Shown: in pieces, positions 1 to 9,046 of the stretch
How positions within the stretch are numbered: the first letter of the stretch is position 1
Layout: every line of letters starts with the position of its first letter
NCBI RefSeq assembly: GCF_013402915.1
Contig: NC_050725.1
Span: 558,001 to 622,000, forward strand
Source: Zygotorulaspora mrakii
Lineage: Eukaryota; Ascomycota; Saccharomycetes; Saccharomycetales; Saccharomycetaceae
DNA: 64,000 bases
Direction: 5' to 3'
Translations under genes and position numbers: made by a program
Notes under the pieces: model-generated
Databases searched by the model: none
Told to the model about the DNA's origin: nothing
What the model saw: the letters and a program-made list of their open reading frames with translations, nothing else

Positions 1-2
1 TG

Positions 3-1706
3 ATATATCTTAATGGTATAAGCATTACCAAACTACCGTTGCACCAACGTAAGGTTTATTTACGTCAGATATTAACACCGCATCCAAACATTGTGAATAT
101 TCTTCCATATATCCGATGCTCTGATTCAGAATCAATTAAAAAATCTCTTCAGACTGCCATAACAATGGGATCAGAAGGAATAATTCTCAAGCGATATAAT
201 TCAAAATATAGCTTCGGAGCTCGAAATGATAATTGGCTAAAGGTAAAACCTGAATATCTAGAGCAGTTTGGTGAAAACATGGATTTGCTTGTAATTGGAA
301 GAACACCTGGGAAGAAAGACTCTCTGATGTGTGGTTTAGCTGTCTTTGAAGAAGAAGAAATTTCCGATGCAATGAGGGAAATGCAGCAGATTGTCAATTT
401 GGATACCGATTCCGAAGATATAGAAGAGGAACACGAACGGAAGAAGAAGATCAAAGGATTTGTTTCGTTCTGTGTTATTGCCAATGGTATTTCTCAGGAA
501 GAATTTAAGGAAATCGACAGAAGAACGAGAGGATTTTGGAAAAAAACAGAAGAGATTAATCCTCCACCTTTATTGAAATTTGGGACCAAAGTACCAGAAG
601 AATGGATCGAGCCTCAAAATTCTGTGGTTCTTGAAATTAAAGCAAGATCTTTAGATAATACGGAGTCAAGTGGAAGAAAATTCAAAGCTGGTTGTACGTT
701 ATACGGAGGATACTGTAGGGGAATAAGATTAGATAAAGATTGGACTACCGCATATAGTTTGTCGGAGCTATATCAGGAGAGAAGAAGCAAATCTAGTGCT
801 TACGGACAGAGTGCTAAACAGACTCTTCTCAAACCAAAAAGAGCGCGGAAAAGTAATATTGCTCTTTCGATAGGAATGAAGCTAGATGATGATGAAGCTT
901 ATAAGAGGAATCTTGACATATTTCGAGGGTTGTATTTTTATATACTATCTGACTGTGTTGATATTTGGAGTAAAAGACGTATAACGAAAGAGCAACTGGG
1001 AGCTTATGTAGTGCAGAATGGAGGCGTACTAATCAACAATTTGATAAACAAACACAATACTGAAAGTAGCTATCGCATAATCAGTAGCAGGTGTACGACC
1101 GAATGCAATTTGTTGGCTGAAAGAGGTTACGATATTATTAATCCTCGCTGGATTTTAGATTGTATTAGCTATGAAACCCTGGTTAAGATAGAACCGCGAC
1201 ATTGTTACAAAGTATCTAATGATTTGATGAAGGTGGCAAAATGCAGGGCGGATAATCTTGGCGACAGCTACGAGATATTCGTTTCCCAAAACGGATTAGA
1301 CAGCCTTATAGATTTCGCAGTTAGCTTCGATAACATGAAAGAAGTCAAATTTCATACAGATTCTGAAATACAAAAGATTCCACTTTTTCTGCTTAGTGGC
1401 AGAGTTGTTTATGTCCCTCCAATACCTTATAGTGAGGATGAGGTTACCAATGGTATAATAGATAGGATTAAGGCATTTGGGGGCAAAACGACCCAAAATA
1501 TCTCATCATGTAATTTAATAATAACTCCCGATGCCAATGCTGAAGAGAAGGCTAGTATTATCAAGAAAATACGGTTGGAATTATCGTTTTTGGATGAAAA
1601 TAGTGGCTATCCTCCAAAGATTCCATTTATTGTTGCTGGAGAGTGGCTTTTTAAGTCAATTGAAAATGGATTCCAATTACCTGAAGAAGACTTCGGGGTT
1701 TTCTGA
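3..1706 (+). CDS. DNL4: DNA ligase IV, C-terminal part (cut by window edge)
   Basis: ATP-dependent DNA ligase that seals double-strand breaks in non-homologous end joining, working in the nucleus with a Lif1-type partner. The reading frame is already open at base 3, so the N-terminal DNA-binding and lysine-adenylation part lies outside the window and the true start is not seen. The visible part begins inside the nucleotidyltransferase core (EGIILKRYNSKYSFGARNDNWLKVKPEY, split as ligase motifs IV and V: EGIILK and WLKVKPEY), continues through the OB-fold (KFKAGCTLYGG region), and ends in two BRCT domains, the first with the conserved Trp in INPRWILDCI and the second with AGEWLFKSI near the C terminus. 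Tandem BRCTs with a linker are the ligase IV hallmark that binds Lif1/XRCC4. It is followed in tandem by NPR2. In S. cerevisiae DNL4 is next to UTP23, which is also present in this window. Confidence 0.95.
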   Translation: MYLNGISITKLPLHQRKVYLRQILTPHPNIVNILPYIRCSDSESIKKSLQTAITMGSEGIILKRYNSKYSFGARNDNWLKVKPEYLEQFGENMDLLVIGRTPGKKDSLMCGLAVFEEEEISDAMREMQQIVNLDTDSEDIEEEHERKKKIKGFVSFCVIANGISQEEFKEIDRRTRGFWKKTEEINPPPLLKFGTKVPEEWIEPQNSVVLEIKARSLDNTESSGRKFKAGCTLYGGYCRGIRLDKDWTTAYSLSELYQERRSKSSAYGQSAKQTLLKPKRARKSNIALSIGMKLDDDEAYKRNLDIFRGLYFYILSDCVDIWSKRRITKEQLGAYVVQNGGVLINNLINKHNTESSYRIISSRCTTECNLLAERGYDIINPRWILDCISYETLVKIEPRHCYKVSNDLMKVAKCRADNLGDSYEIFVSQNGLDSLIDFAVSFDNMKEVKFHTDSEIQKIPLFLLSGRVVYVPPIPYSEDEVTNGIIDRIKAFGGKTTQNISSCNLIITPDANAEEKASIIKKIRLELSFLDENSGYPPKIPFIVAGEWLFKSIENGFQLPEEDFGVF

Positions 1707-1782
1707 TAGAAGATATATGAAGATTTTTTTTTTTTTGAGAACTATATACTCTTGTTCAGTAGTATTAATAAACTACGCCTTT

Positions 1783-1790
1783 TCACGTGA
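1783..1790. promoter_or_regulatory. TCACGTGA palindrome upstream of NPR2
   Basis: A perfect 8-bp CACGTG palindrome with flanking T/A lies about 85 bp before the NPR2 start codon. Such E-boxes bind bHLH factors such as Cbf1 in budding yeasts. Binding is inferred from sequence only. Confidence 0.45.
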
Positions 1791-1874
1791 CTAACTAGCG
1801 GTCGTCCAATACAGAAATTGTAAATTATGAGTGCTAGATAGTCAATTACAGTTTTAAGAGCAGTGAGGCAAATA

Positions 1875-3914
1875 ATGTATGACAATTTCAAGGGCTTTGT
1901 GCCTATCCATACTATCTTCTACGCCGTTTTTCATCCCACTGAGGGTACAAAAGTGCGATATGAATTCCCTCCAGGCAACTTAGAGAGTCATAATATCAAT
2001 TTTGATACGATCAAGAATTTTATAATACCGAAACCACAACTCTGCCACAAGCTGCTCACATTAAAATATAAAAACTATCGCATTGTGTCTTACCCAGTGA
2101 CCATTAACTCCTCATACTATGCCAGGAATTTTTTCAGCTTCAACTTTGTATTTGTGTTCCAATATGACTGCGAGACATCACCATATGAGCCTGCAATAGC
2201 GAGGCTGGCCAAAATGTTTAAAGTTTTGGAAGAGCAGAATCAGATCTTATCTAAAGCTGAGCGTGATCTTGTATTTTTCGACTTTAAATCTACAGAAAGT
2301 ACGGGCGAGCAAGAAGGGAAAATAAGCAATGACAAGGCCAATACTAAGAGCCAAAGGAGCTCCTTTGAGAAGTATAAACAAATTATTCATGAATTGGAAA
2401 ATAATGTATCAAAATTTTCCGTACGAGATTTGGTAATGAGAGTTTATCAAGACCTTAATAATTATTCTGAGTGTTTAATACCTATCGATGACGGAAATGC
2501 GGTGGATATTAGAATTTTTCCGATCAGAAAACCGCCAAGTCCCGGAATATCGATCGAAGATGTTCCCATATCTACAGTAAATTTGAACAAACTCATAGAC
2601 GTCAATTGGGATCCCACAATGTTGAAGATCGTTACCTTTATCGACGGTTTGAATAGTATCTCTAAGATTGCTAAACTTAGCGATAGTGATCCTGATTTAG
2701 TTGTTGAGTGTATCAAACACTTGATATACTATAAATGCGTGATACTGTCAGATATCTTTCAGTTTGGCAACATATATGCGCCAACTAGTTTACTTCGACA
2801 GTTTTTGACAGATCCCGCCTTAGCAAGTGAATGTCAATCTTATGTGTACATCAAGGAGCAATCAAATCTGTCGAGCTTACCATTTTCTCTCTCAAAGATC
2901 TCCGACGCTGAAAGCGGACAAGATGAGTCCTTCCAAAAGAACAGAAATGCTAATTCTAGGGCAGCATCCGAAAGCTCATTAGGTGATCGACATTCAAACA
3001 CCCGAAAATCCTCATCTCTCTCATCTGGTACTTTTGCTGTTCATCGTGGAAAACAGAATCAAGGCAGTTTTTCTAGTACTAACACTAATCGCTCTGATAT
3101 CGTTTTTGATCATCTGCCTACGCGATCATGTCTTTTTGACCTATACAGGTCCTTGAACCAAGGCATAACTATAAAAGAGTGGTATAAAGATCATTACCAT
3201 ATAATACAATCAAATAAGATAGATGTGAGGAGGTTCATTATTTTTGGTGTTGTCAAAAACATAATTCACAGGTGCTATTCTTTCCCTGTATTCAAGAATT
3301 TAGAAATTTTTGGTTTGTTCAAAGGTCTAGGTGAGAAAAATACAGATATTAGTTCATCAGGAAATGCAACTAGAAGTGCAGGTGCCCAGAAGTTTACGAA
3401 GAACATTTTTTCCTCCGCTGATATAAAATTTGGTGCTGAAGAAGGAGGTAAGTATAAAGGAAACAAGACTCAGTCATCCCAGTTAAACATTGGAGATGAA
3501 GCTCTACAAAATGCTTATAAGAAACTATCATTATCTGGTTTACACGAAAGCAGATTGACTGCTTCACAGCCACTATCTCGTTTTTACCGTGATCAATCAC
3601 AGCCCAGCTCTTCGGATTTATCCATACAGAACTTTTATAGTATAAAAAGATCCGAGCGTCCGTCAAAGGTCTCATTCGATATGAAAGAGGATACTCCTAA
3701 TTTCACAAGGAATTTGGCATCGCAGAAAGAAAAAAATCGGCGAAGCGAGTTAATAAAATCTGAAGAGGAAAAGAGTGATCAAAAATTATGGCTTTTAGAG
3801 TGCTTAAAGGGAGTAGAAAATTTGGACAGGATTTGCTTACGACTGGAGAAGTCCAGAAGCGAAGTGGAAGAGCTTCTTCGAGACTTCGGTGACTACAAAA
3901 TAATAAATAGCTGA
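1875..3914 (+). CDS. NPR2: Npr2, SEACIT/GATOR1 subunit
   Basis: Subunit of the SEACIT (GATOR1) complex, which with Npr3 and Iml1 restrains TORC1 at the vacuole when amino acids are scarce. The N-terminal longin-like part (residues 1 to about 140) has the family opening FVPIHTIFYAVFHPTEG and the block YYARNFFSFNFVFVF. The middle holds a long Ser/Asn-rich low-complexity stretch (about residues 340-400 and 490-620), common in yeast Npr2, and the C terminus is a short helical domain. The frame is open from a GTG at 1863, but the first ATG is at 1875, giving 679 residues, so I place the start there. It converges on CIN8, with only 67 bp between the two stop codons; the neighbour pair NPR2-CIN8 is the same in S. 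cerevisiae (YEL062W-YEL061C). Confidence 0.95.
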   Translation: MYDNFKGFVPIHTIFYAVFHPTEGTKVRYEFPPGNLESHNINFDTIKNFIIPKPQLCHKLLTLKYKNYRIVSYPVTINSSYYARNFFSFNFVFVFQYDCETSPYEPAIARLAKMFKVLEEQNQILSKAERDLVFFDFKSTESTGEQEGKISNDKANTKSQRSSFEKYKQIIHELENNVSKFSVRDLVMRVYQDLNNYSECLIPIDDGNAVDIRIFPIRKPPSPGISIEDVPISTVNLNKLIDVNWDPTMLKIVTFIDGLNSISKIAKLSDSDPDLVVECIKHLIYYKCVILSDIFQFGNIYAPTSLLRQFLTDPALASECQSYVYIKEQSNLSSLPFSLSKISDAESGQDESFQKNRNANSRAASESSLGDRHSNTRKSSSLSSGTFAVHRGKQNQGSFSSTNTNRSDIVFDHLPTRSCLFDLYRSLNQGITIKEWYKDHYHIIQSNKIDVRRFIIFGVVKNIIHRCYSFPVFKNLEIFGLFKGLGEKNTDISSSGNATRSAGAQKFTKNIFSSADIKFGAEEGGKYKGNKTQSSQLNIGDEALQNAYKKLSLSGLHESRLTASQPLSRFYRDQSQPSSSDLSIQNFYSIKRSERPSKVSFDMKEDTPNFTRNLASQKEKNRRSELIKSEEEKSDQKLWLLECLKGVENLDRICLRLEKSRSEVEELLRDFGDYKIINS

Positions 3915-3981
3915 ATAAAGAGTATCAAAATTAGATTAAATATAGTTACAACTAGGGGTCATTTCTAAAAAGTTGTTTTAT

Positions 3982-6927
3982 TTAGTCTGGTCTCGATATT
4001 TTGCTTTTATTTTCTTCATATCGTTCATCCAACTCCGAGCAACTCCGTTTCAATGTACTGACGTACTGAACAAGCGGGAGTTTATTTGGAGAGTGTGAGT
4101 TAGACCTTTTCATTTTTCTGAGCCCACTATTATTAATTATTGGTTGGAGTGATGTCCTTCTCAAAGGACGTCGCTCATCTATTGATAATAGGTTTTGATC
4201 CTCGAGATCCGCTACAGCATCTTCAATCGATCCACGCTTTTCGTCATCGCTAGTTTTATAATCATTAGCGACAGTATCCACAATTGAACTTCTAAGGTTA
4301 TCGATGACAGCTACATACTCTTTCGTGGATGATATTGATTTTTGCAACCTTTTCTTGAGAATCTCGTCTTTTTTTAGCATTTTGCCGAAGTGCTCATTCA
4401 GAATACCATTCTTTTCAATCAAAAGGAAGGGATCCTCGTACCTGTCTACCTGATCCTTTACCTGATTGATTGTTTTAAAGACTGAGTCAGTCGAAGTTCC
4501 TACAGCGGACTTAATGTGAGAAAGCGCAAACTTCATATCACCTTGAAAAGTGTTGTTCAATGAATCACATTTGTTTATATATTCAAACGATTGCTCCCAT
4601 TTGTGTTTCTGTGGCTCAAAAAGGTTCATTTCTTTTTTTATTACTTCAGAAGTAGCCGTTCTCAAATTTTTTATCATTATTTCCTTGTTATTTTCCAAAT
4701 GCTCGTTCATCATTTGCTGGAATCTGTGAAGGAGAGAATCTGCTGAAGATTGAAGGTAATGATAGGTTTTGTCCACATGGGAACTCAATAGATCTTCATG
4801 ATCATTCTTGAAAAAATGCTCAGTCAAGTACTGCTTCAAATTATTATACTCTTCGCTGACATCACTGAGATTTTCAGATAGGTTACGATGATAATTGTTG
4901 AGCATGGTTTCAACTTCTGAAATTTGATTGGCAGCAACCTCGTAAAATTTGGGTGTCTCTAGCAATATCTTTTCCATACAGTCTTTATACATTGTTTCTG
5001 CCTTTCCTTGAACAGTTTTTACAAGTTTAGCGATCTCACATTTGACAATATTGACATGATCCGGTACATCGTTACCCTCAATGTACTCTGTCTGATTAAT
5101 TCTCTCAATATCCTCTACGAAAGTGTCTTTCAGCCGAGAAAATTCCTCTCCTAAAGAAGAGCGTATCTTTTCTTTAAACTCATGTTCCCGTCTCTCAAAT
5201 TTCTTGATAGTAGATTCCATGTTTCCCATGGCTGTCTTCAGGGCCGACGTAGCACCTATAATTTCTTGTTCCCTTTTATGCTGTTCCTCTAATTTTGCAT
5301 AGAGCTCACTGACTGAATCTCTCATCCGCTGGAGTTTAATCCTTTGTAAATCATTGACTTCATGAGAAGCTTTTTTGTCCCTTAAGAGAAGACTATTTTG
5401 TGATGTTAAACTTTCAACGACCCTTTTGCATTCCTGTACTTCGTTTTTGTAACTTTCTAAATCGTTCGTTAACTCTTTATAGTTATCCTGACTCATATAT
5501 ATACCTTCTCTAGACTTGGTTGACAAGAAGTCTGCTTTTATTTTCGCTAGTTCCGAAGTAATACTCTTGACAAGTATATCCTTCATGACAATGGATCCCA
5601 ATTGAGGTTTATTCTTGATATTTTTGGCTTTTGCTGCATATTGAAGAGTGCTACAAGTTTCCTCGGAATTTATTTTGGCAGGCGATATTGTAGCTATCAA
5701 AGCAGTCTTCGTATTACCTCCGAGGGAGTCCTGTAGCAGTCGTGTAAGTTTTGATTCTCGGAACGGAACATGTGCATTTTTATCAGCAAGTGAGTTTATT
5801 ACTCTTCCTAATGTCAATAAACTTTGGTTAATGGATCCTGCCTCTTTTGCTCTTTGATGTTGAGCCCCCGATCGACTTATGTTTTCTGAACCAGCAAGGT
5901 CTACAAGATTCATTTTTGAAATTCTGAACATTTCCCCTTTATGTTCTTTGTAGAGATTTATGGTAAATATTGTGTGTGATCTGCTCGAGAAATCATTCAT
6001 TTTCGTGGATGCCACTTGTCGATATTTGAGTCCCTTTTGGAGAAGTTTAATACCTTCCTTTGCACTGTTGATGTGGAAATCTTGCAGATTTTGAATATAG
6101 ATTCCTGTGCTTTGATCCTGATTTGGAGATTGTTGTTTTTGCTGCTGCTGTTTCTGCTGTTGCTGTCGTTGCTGCTGTCGTTGCTGCTGTCGTTGCTGCT
6201 GCTGCTGAGAGGGTGACACTCTGAAGGGAACGCCAGGAAAAGACAGCGACCTCCTATAATTTCTCTGAACTCTAGAAATGGGGTGTTCTGTTGATGTGCT
6301 AGAAGAATTTTGCCTGGGAATATTTCGATTGACATTATTAGTGGATGACGATAAGGAGTCCGATTCGAATATCTTCAAGCGTTTTGATGCGGGAACATCT
6401 TGCGAAACATTCAACAAGTCCTTGAGTTCTTCATTGTACAGCTCAACGAAAGAACATTTCACTACATAATCATCCTTTTGTGATTCCAGACTCTCAAATA
6501 AGCGAAACAGTATCCTAGGTATTATGCCCGCTGAATCACTCAATTCTCCATTATATAGCTTTTCATCACCTGTCATTGTATAAGTCTTACCAGTAGACGT
6601 CATTCCATAGACAAGTACGGTACAGTTGTATCCTTTAATAAAATCCGCAAACAGCGGTTCAGCTATATTGTGAAATATTAAGCTCTGATTCGCACTTGGT
6701 CCAAAAACCTTGTCCACTGTGTATGTCTTTGAATTTATCTGCGCTGTGATGCCTACATCATCCGTAGTGTTAATTGATACCTCGTTTGAACCCATTACAT
6801 CTGGTACTGAAACTACCACAGAGCTTTTCGCCCGAATCTCTCGTTCATTTCTGCCTCGACATCTGACGGCTACTGTTATATTGAGTTCTTCAATTAAATC
6901 ATCACCTGCGTGTGGAGATGAACTCAT
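3982..6927 (-). CDS. CIN8: Kinesin-5 motor protein Cin8
   Basis: Tetrameric kinesin-5 that crosslinks and slides antiparallel spindle microtubules during spindle assembly and anaphase. The motor domain occupies about residues 18-460: P-loop GMTSTGKT (108-115), switch I NDFSSRSH, switch II VDLAGSE, and the ESKLTRLLQDSLGG block. Then come a long coiled-coil stalk and a tail with the block FEPQKHKWEQSF, corresponding to the BimC-box/tail region. Like S. cerevisiae Cin8 it has a large loop-8 insert, between KDLLN and GIYIQNLQ, but here it contains a Gln/Arg/Lys-rich tract (residues about 241-266). The open frame reaches a TTG at 6966; the first ATG is at 6927, giving 981 residues beginning MSSSPHAGDD, and this is the start I use. 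S. cerevisiae Cin8 is about 1000 residues. Confidence 0.95.
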   Translation of the reverse strand: MSSSPHAGDDLIEELNITVAVRCRGRNEREIRAKSSVVVSVPDVMGSNEVSINTTDDVGITAQINSKTYTVDKVFGPSANQSLIFHNIAEPLFADFIKGYNCTVLVYGMTSTGKTYTMTGDEKLYNGELSDSAGIIPRILFRLFESLESQKDDYVVKCSFVELYNEELKDLLNVSQDVPASKRLKIFESDSLSSSTNNVNRNIPRQNSSSTSTEHPISRVQRNYRRSLSFPGVPFRVSPSQQQQQRQQQRQQQRQQQQKQQQQKQQSPNQDQSTGIYIQNLQDFHINSAKEGIKLLQKGLKYRQVASTKMNDFSSRSHTIFTINLYKEHKGEMFRISKMNLVDLAGSENISRSGAQHQRAKEAGSINQSLLTLGRVINSLADKNAHVPFRESKLTRLLQDSLGGNTKTALIATISPAKINSEETCSTLQYAAKAKNIKNKPQLGSIVMKDILVKSITSELAKIKADFLSTKSREGIYMSQDNYKELTNDLESYKNEVQECKRVVESLTSQNSLLLRDKKASHEVNDLQRIKLQRMRDSVSELYAKLEEQHKREQEIIGATSALKTAMGNMESTIKKFERREHEFKEKIRSSLGEEFSRLKDTFVEDIERINQTEYIEGNDVPDHVNIVKCEIAKLVKTVQGKAETMYKDCMEKILLETPKFYEVAANQISEVETMLNNYHRNLSENLSDVSEEYNNLKQYLTEHFFKNDHEDLLSSHVDKTYHYLQSSADSLLHRFQQMMNEHLENNKEIMIKNLRTATSEVIKKEMNLFEPQKHKWEQSFEYINKCDSLNNTFQGDMKFALSHIKSAVGTSTDSVFKTINQVKDQVDRYEDPFLLIEKNGILNEHFGKMLKKDEILKKRLQKSISSTKEYVAVIDNLRSSIVDTVANDYKTSDDEKRGSIEDAVADLEDQNLLSIDERRPLRRTSLQPIINNSGLRKMKRSNSHSPNKLPLVQYVSTLKRSCSELDERYEENKSKISRPD
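6130..6207 (-). repeat. CAG/CAA trinucleotide-rich tract in CIN8
   Basis: Read on the minus strand this is an imperfect run of CAG/CAA codons interrupted by CGA and AAA, encoding about 26 residues of almost only Gln with spaced Arg and Lys. It sits in the loop-8 insert of the kinesin motor domain. Such tracts are length-variable between strains. Confidence 0.9.
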
Positions 6928-7175
6928 TTTCCACACACTTGCTGCAAAACGAAAGGATCCTGCCAATCTGCCAAGTGCTTATATCGATATGTACCAAATA
7001 AAGAAAGGGTCTTTGGTGCTCTATTGTTTGTTTACGTTTTAAAGTTGTTATACAGTAATTTTGTGTGCAAATCACCTAATACGTAAACCTATTTTATACA
7101 TAATCAAAAGTAGTAATCACGGTGACTCTCTATGAAAATTCCAATAGCTATACAATCAACATCTTTTAGTTCGTT

Positions 7176-8000
7176 TCAAGCTTCTATTCCATTCGAGCCA
7201 TATGATCCGGAACTGCCCTGCCCGGCATCATTTTTTGTTCCGCTTTTATGCTTTCTTCTTCTTTTGCTTTTGATCATGACCTGAGAATCAGTCTTGATCT
7301 CATTATCTACCGTTTCAATTTTCCTCTTCGCAGATCCATTTTCTTTCCTTGAGATATCTTTTACTGTTTTTTTCTTCATACTCAATGGGTTAGGGCAACT
7401 TGGTCCCTTTTTCCCCTTCTTGAGAACTTTGGATATCATAGATTTGTCGTTTGTGGATGTATCGAGACTCCCTACTTTGGGATCGTTTAGTCCTTTGAAA
7501 AGCTTTGACTCTTCTACCTTTGCACTTATTCTCGCACTGGCATCGCTCAAAGGCTCCATGACCATGACTGATCTCGACAGATGGATCAGCGGTACTCCCG
7601 GGATCTTTCGCAGTGACCGCCTTATATTCAAATCCTGTGACGCAACGACATATCTATGTTTATTATTCCCATTGACGTTGACCACATCGTCGAGACATTT
7701 TTGCGGAGGTAATGGATCTTTCGGTGGATGATTACAACGACGTCTTTCGAATCCCTTGGCGATATCTATGGCCTCCTGGTTCCCATAAGCGTACAGCGCT
7801 TGCATACAACACTGTGTTATCATGACTTTCACCTCCGCTTGCAACGTTCTTTTCAGGCCTTTGACTAGATCGAAACTAGATTTATAACAGTCTAAAACCA
7901 ATTGGTCATCTACCAAAACCTGATATGGTTCACGAAACTTGAACGTGTGGTTATACACCAACATTTGTTTCCTATATGACTTTGCTCTCTTTTGGCGCAT
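7176..8000 (-). CDS. UTP23: Utp23, SSU processome PIN-domain protein
   Basis: Component of the small-subunit processome needed for early pre-rRNA cleavage and for release of the snR30 snoRNA; nucleolar. The N-terminal half is a PIN-like domain with the family opening KRAKSYRKQMLVYNHTFKFREPYQVLVDD, seen here as blocks at residues 5-32, and a Cys/His cluster (QCCMQALYAYG to RRRCNHPP, about residues 63-92) matching the family's zinc-knuckle. The C-terminal 90 residues are basic and low complexity, ending KSKRRRKHKSG, a typical nucleolar tail. It has 274 residues against about 254 in S. cerevisiae. PAC and RRPE ribosome-biogenesis motifs lie upstream. It is adjacent to DNL4 in S. cerevisiae; here NPR2 and CIN8 lie between them. 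Confidence 0.93.
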   Translation of the reverse strand: MRQKRAKSYRKQMLVYNHTFKFREPYQVLVDDQLVLDCYKSSFDLVKGLKRTLQAEVKVMITQCCMQALYAYGNQEAIDIAKGFERRRCNHPPKDPLPPQKCLDDVVNVNGNNKHRYVVASQDLNIRRSLRKIPGVPLIHLSRSVMVMEPLSDASARISAKVEESKLFKGLNDPKVGSLDTSTNDKSMISKVLKKGKKGPSCPNPLSMKKKTVKDISRKENGSAKRKIETVDNEIKTDSQVMIKSKRRRKHKSGTKNDAGQGSSGSYGSNGIEA

Positions 8001-8089
8001 CTTTTATCGTTTTCGAGTAGTATGCTAAAGACCCCTGAATTAGCTTGCAGTACTGTTTTATTTTATTATTTCAGTTCTTATTGAGGAGG

Positions 8090-8126
8090 AAAATTTTTTT
8101 GGAATCCAGTCACTTCGCGATGAGAT
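8090..8126 (-). promoter_or_regulatory. RRPE and PAC ribosome-biogenesis motifs upstream of UTP23
   Basis: An AAAATTTT core (8090-8097, RRPE-like) and a perfect GCGATGAGAT (8117-8126, PAC) lie 90-126 bp upstream of the UTP23 start codon. In budding yeasts this pair marks ribosome-biogenesis genes and binds Stb3 (RRPE) and Dot6/Tod6 (PAC). The match is direct; the binding is inferred. Confidence 0.7.
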
Positions 8127-8182
8127 GGGCATTTTTTTTTTCGTCCATGTCTGAGAAAAATTCATGAATATTCAGGAAGGAA

Positions 8183-8704
8183 TCAACCAATATCACATAT
8201 ATCCTTTATGAATTGACCGCATCGATCGGCAATCATGATTATGTGCCATGTTAATATCAGGATTAGTAAGACTTCGATTTCTCTCTTGTGATATAGTAAG
8301 AACGGTACCTGAGTCCTATCGATAATGTTATCTATAGATATTAAAAAACGTTGTAAAGCAAATTCTGCGGTCTTGATCCATTGTTTGACTGTATGATCTT
8401 CGGGTTCTGCCATCAACTTTTTTTTAATGTGTTGGTGGCGCTGAAAAAGCACCTCCTGATGTTTCTTGTTCTTCTGTTCAGCATAAGATAGCTCGTGGCT
8501 GGATGAGAAATTGGGAACATGGTTTGAGCGGCACATATTGCTCTTCTCGTAAACAGATTTTGACTCAATAACTTCAACAAAAGACCTCTCGAACCTCCCT
8601 TTATTTGTTTCATCATGTTCTTGGTCGGCCCATTTTGCAACATTCTTACCGGAGATCTTTATGTCGTCCAAATCCGTGACTGGATAAGGCGGCTTTTTAC
8701 GCAT
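8183..8704 (-). CDS. Unrecognised 173-residue protein with C-terminal hydrophobic segment
   Basis: I do not recognise this protein. The ATG-initiated frame encodes 173 residues. The first 110 are polar and charged, with many Lys, Glu, His and Asn. The last 35 contain one strongly hydrophobic stretch (VLLILILTWHIIMIA, about residues 145-160) followed by a short polar end, the layout of a tail-anchored membrane protein. It lies between UTP23 and PRB1 in the same orientation as both; no S. cerevisiae gene occupies this place next to UTP23/YSP3 or CIN8/PRB1. Absence of overlapping better candidates, normal start and the structured composition make it a plausible real gene; it could be a fast-evolving meiotic or nuclear-envelope protein, but that is a guess. 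Confidence 0.55.
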   Translation of the reverse strand: MRKKPPYPVTDLDDIKISGKNVAKWADQEHDETNKGRFERSFVEVIESKSVYEKSNMCRSNHVPNFSSSHELSYAEQKNKKHQEVLFQRHQHIKKKLMAEPEDHTVKQWIKTAEFALQRFLISIDNIIDRTQVPFLLYHKREIEVLLILILTWHIIMIADRCGQFIKDICDIG

Positions 8705-9046
8705 TGGGACCTGAAGCAGCGAACAATAGTAGCTTAATTCAACCTTTTCATCGACTACGTGTGATGTTCAAGGTCCTATTCTTCTCCCCGATATCTCTGG
8801 CTGAAATTAGGAAAAGCACAACACGCGCTGCGTTTGCATTTACTTGCAGATCATTGCTTAGTTTTTTTTTTTTTTTTTTTTTAATTATATTTGCATCTTA
8901 AAATAATAAGAACTACATAGATTTAGAGCATATATCAACAAAACAACATGATAAAATCATACTGAACAAAAAAAAAAATACAAACTATATCATAATATCC
9001 CACCCTGCGGAACTTTATTTACCCGAATTGCGTTGCTTTGTTTTGA
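8705..9046. other. Intergenic region with 21-base T run
   Basis: Upstream region of the 173-residue gene and 3' flank of PRB1. It holds an uninterrupted T run at 8862-8882 and AT-rich sequence that fits poly(A) signals for PRB1 on the minus strand. I see no gene. Confidence 0.6.

Noticed and set aside
149..484. Minus-strand 111-codon frame inside DNL4
   Set aside because: Antisense shadow of a strongly supported coding region; no domain.
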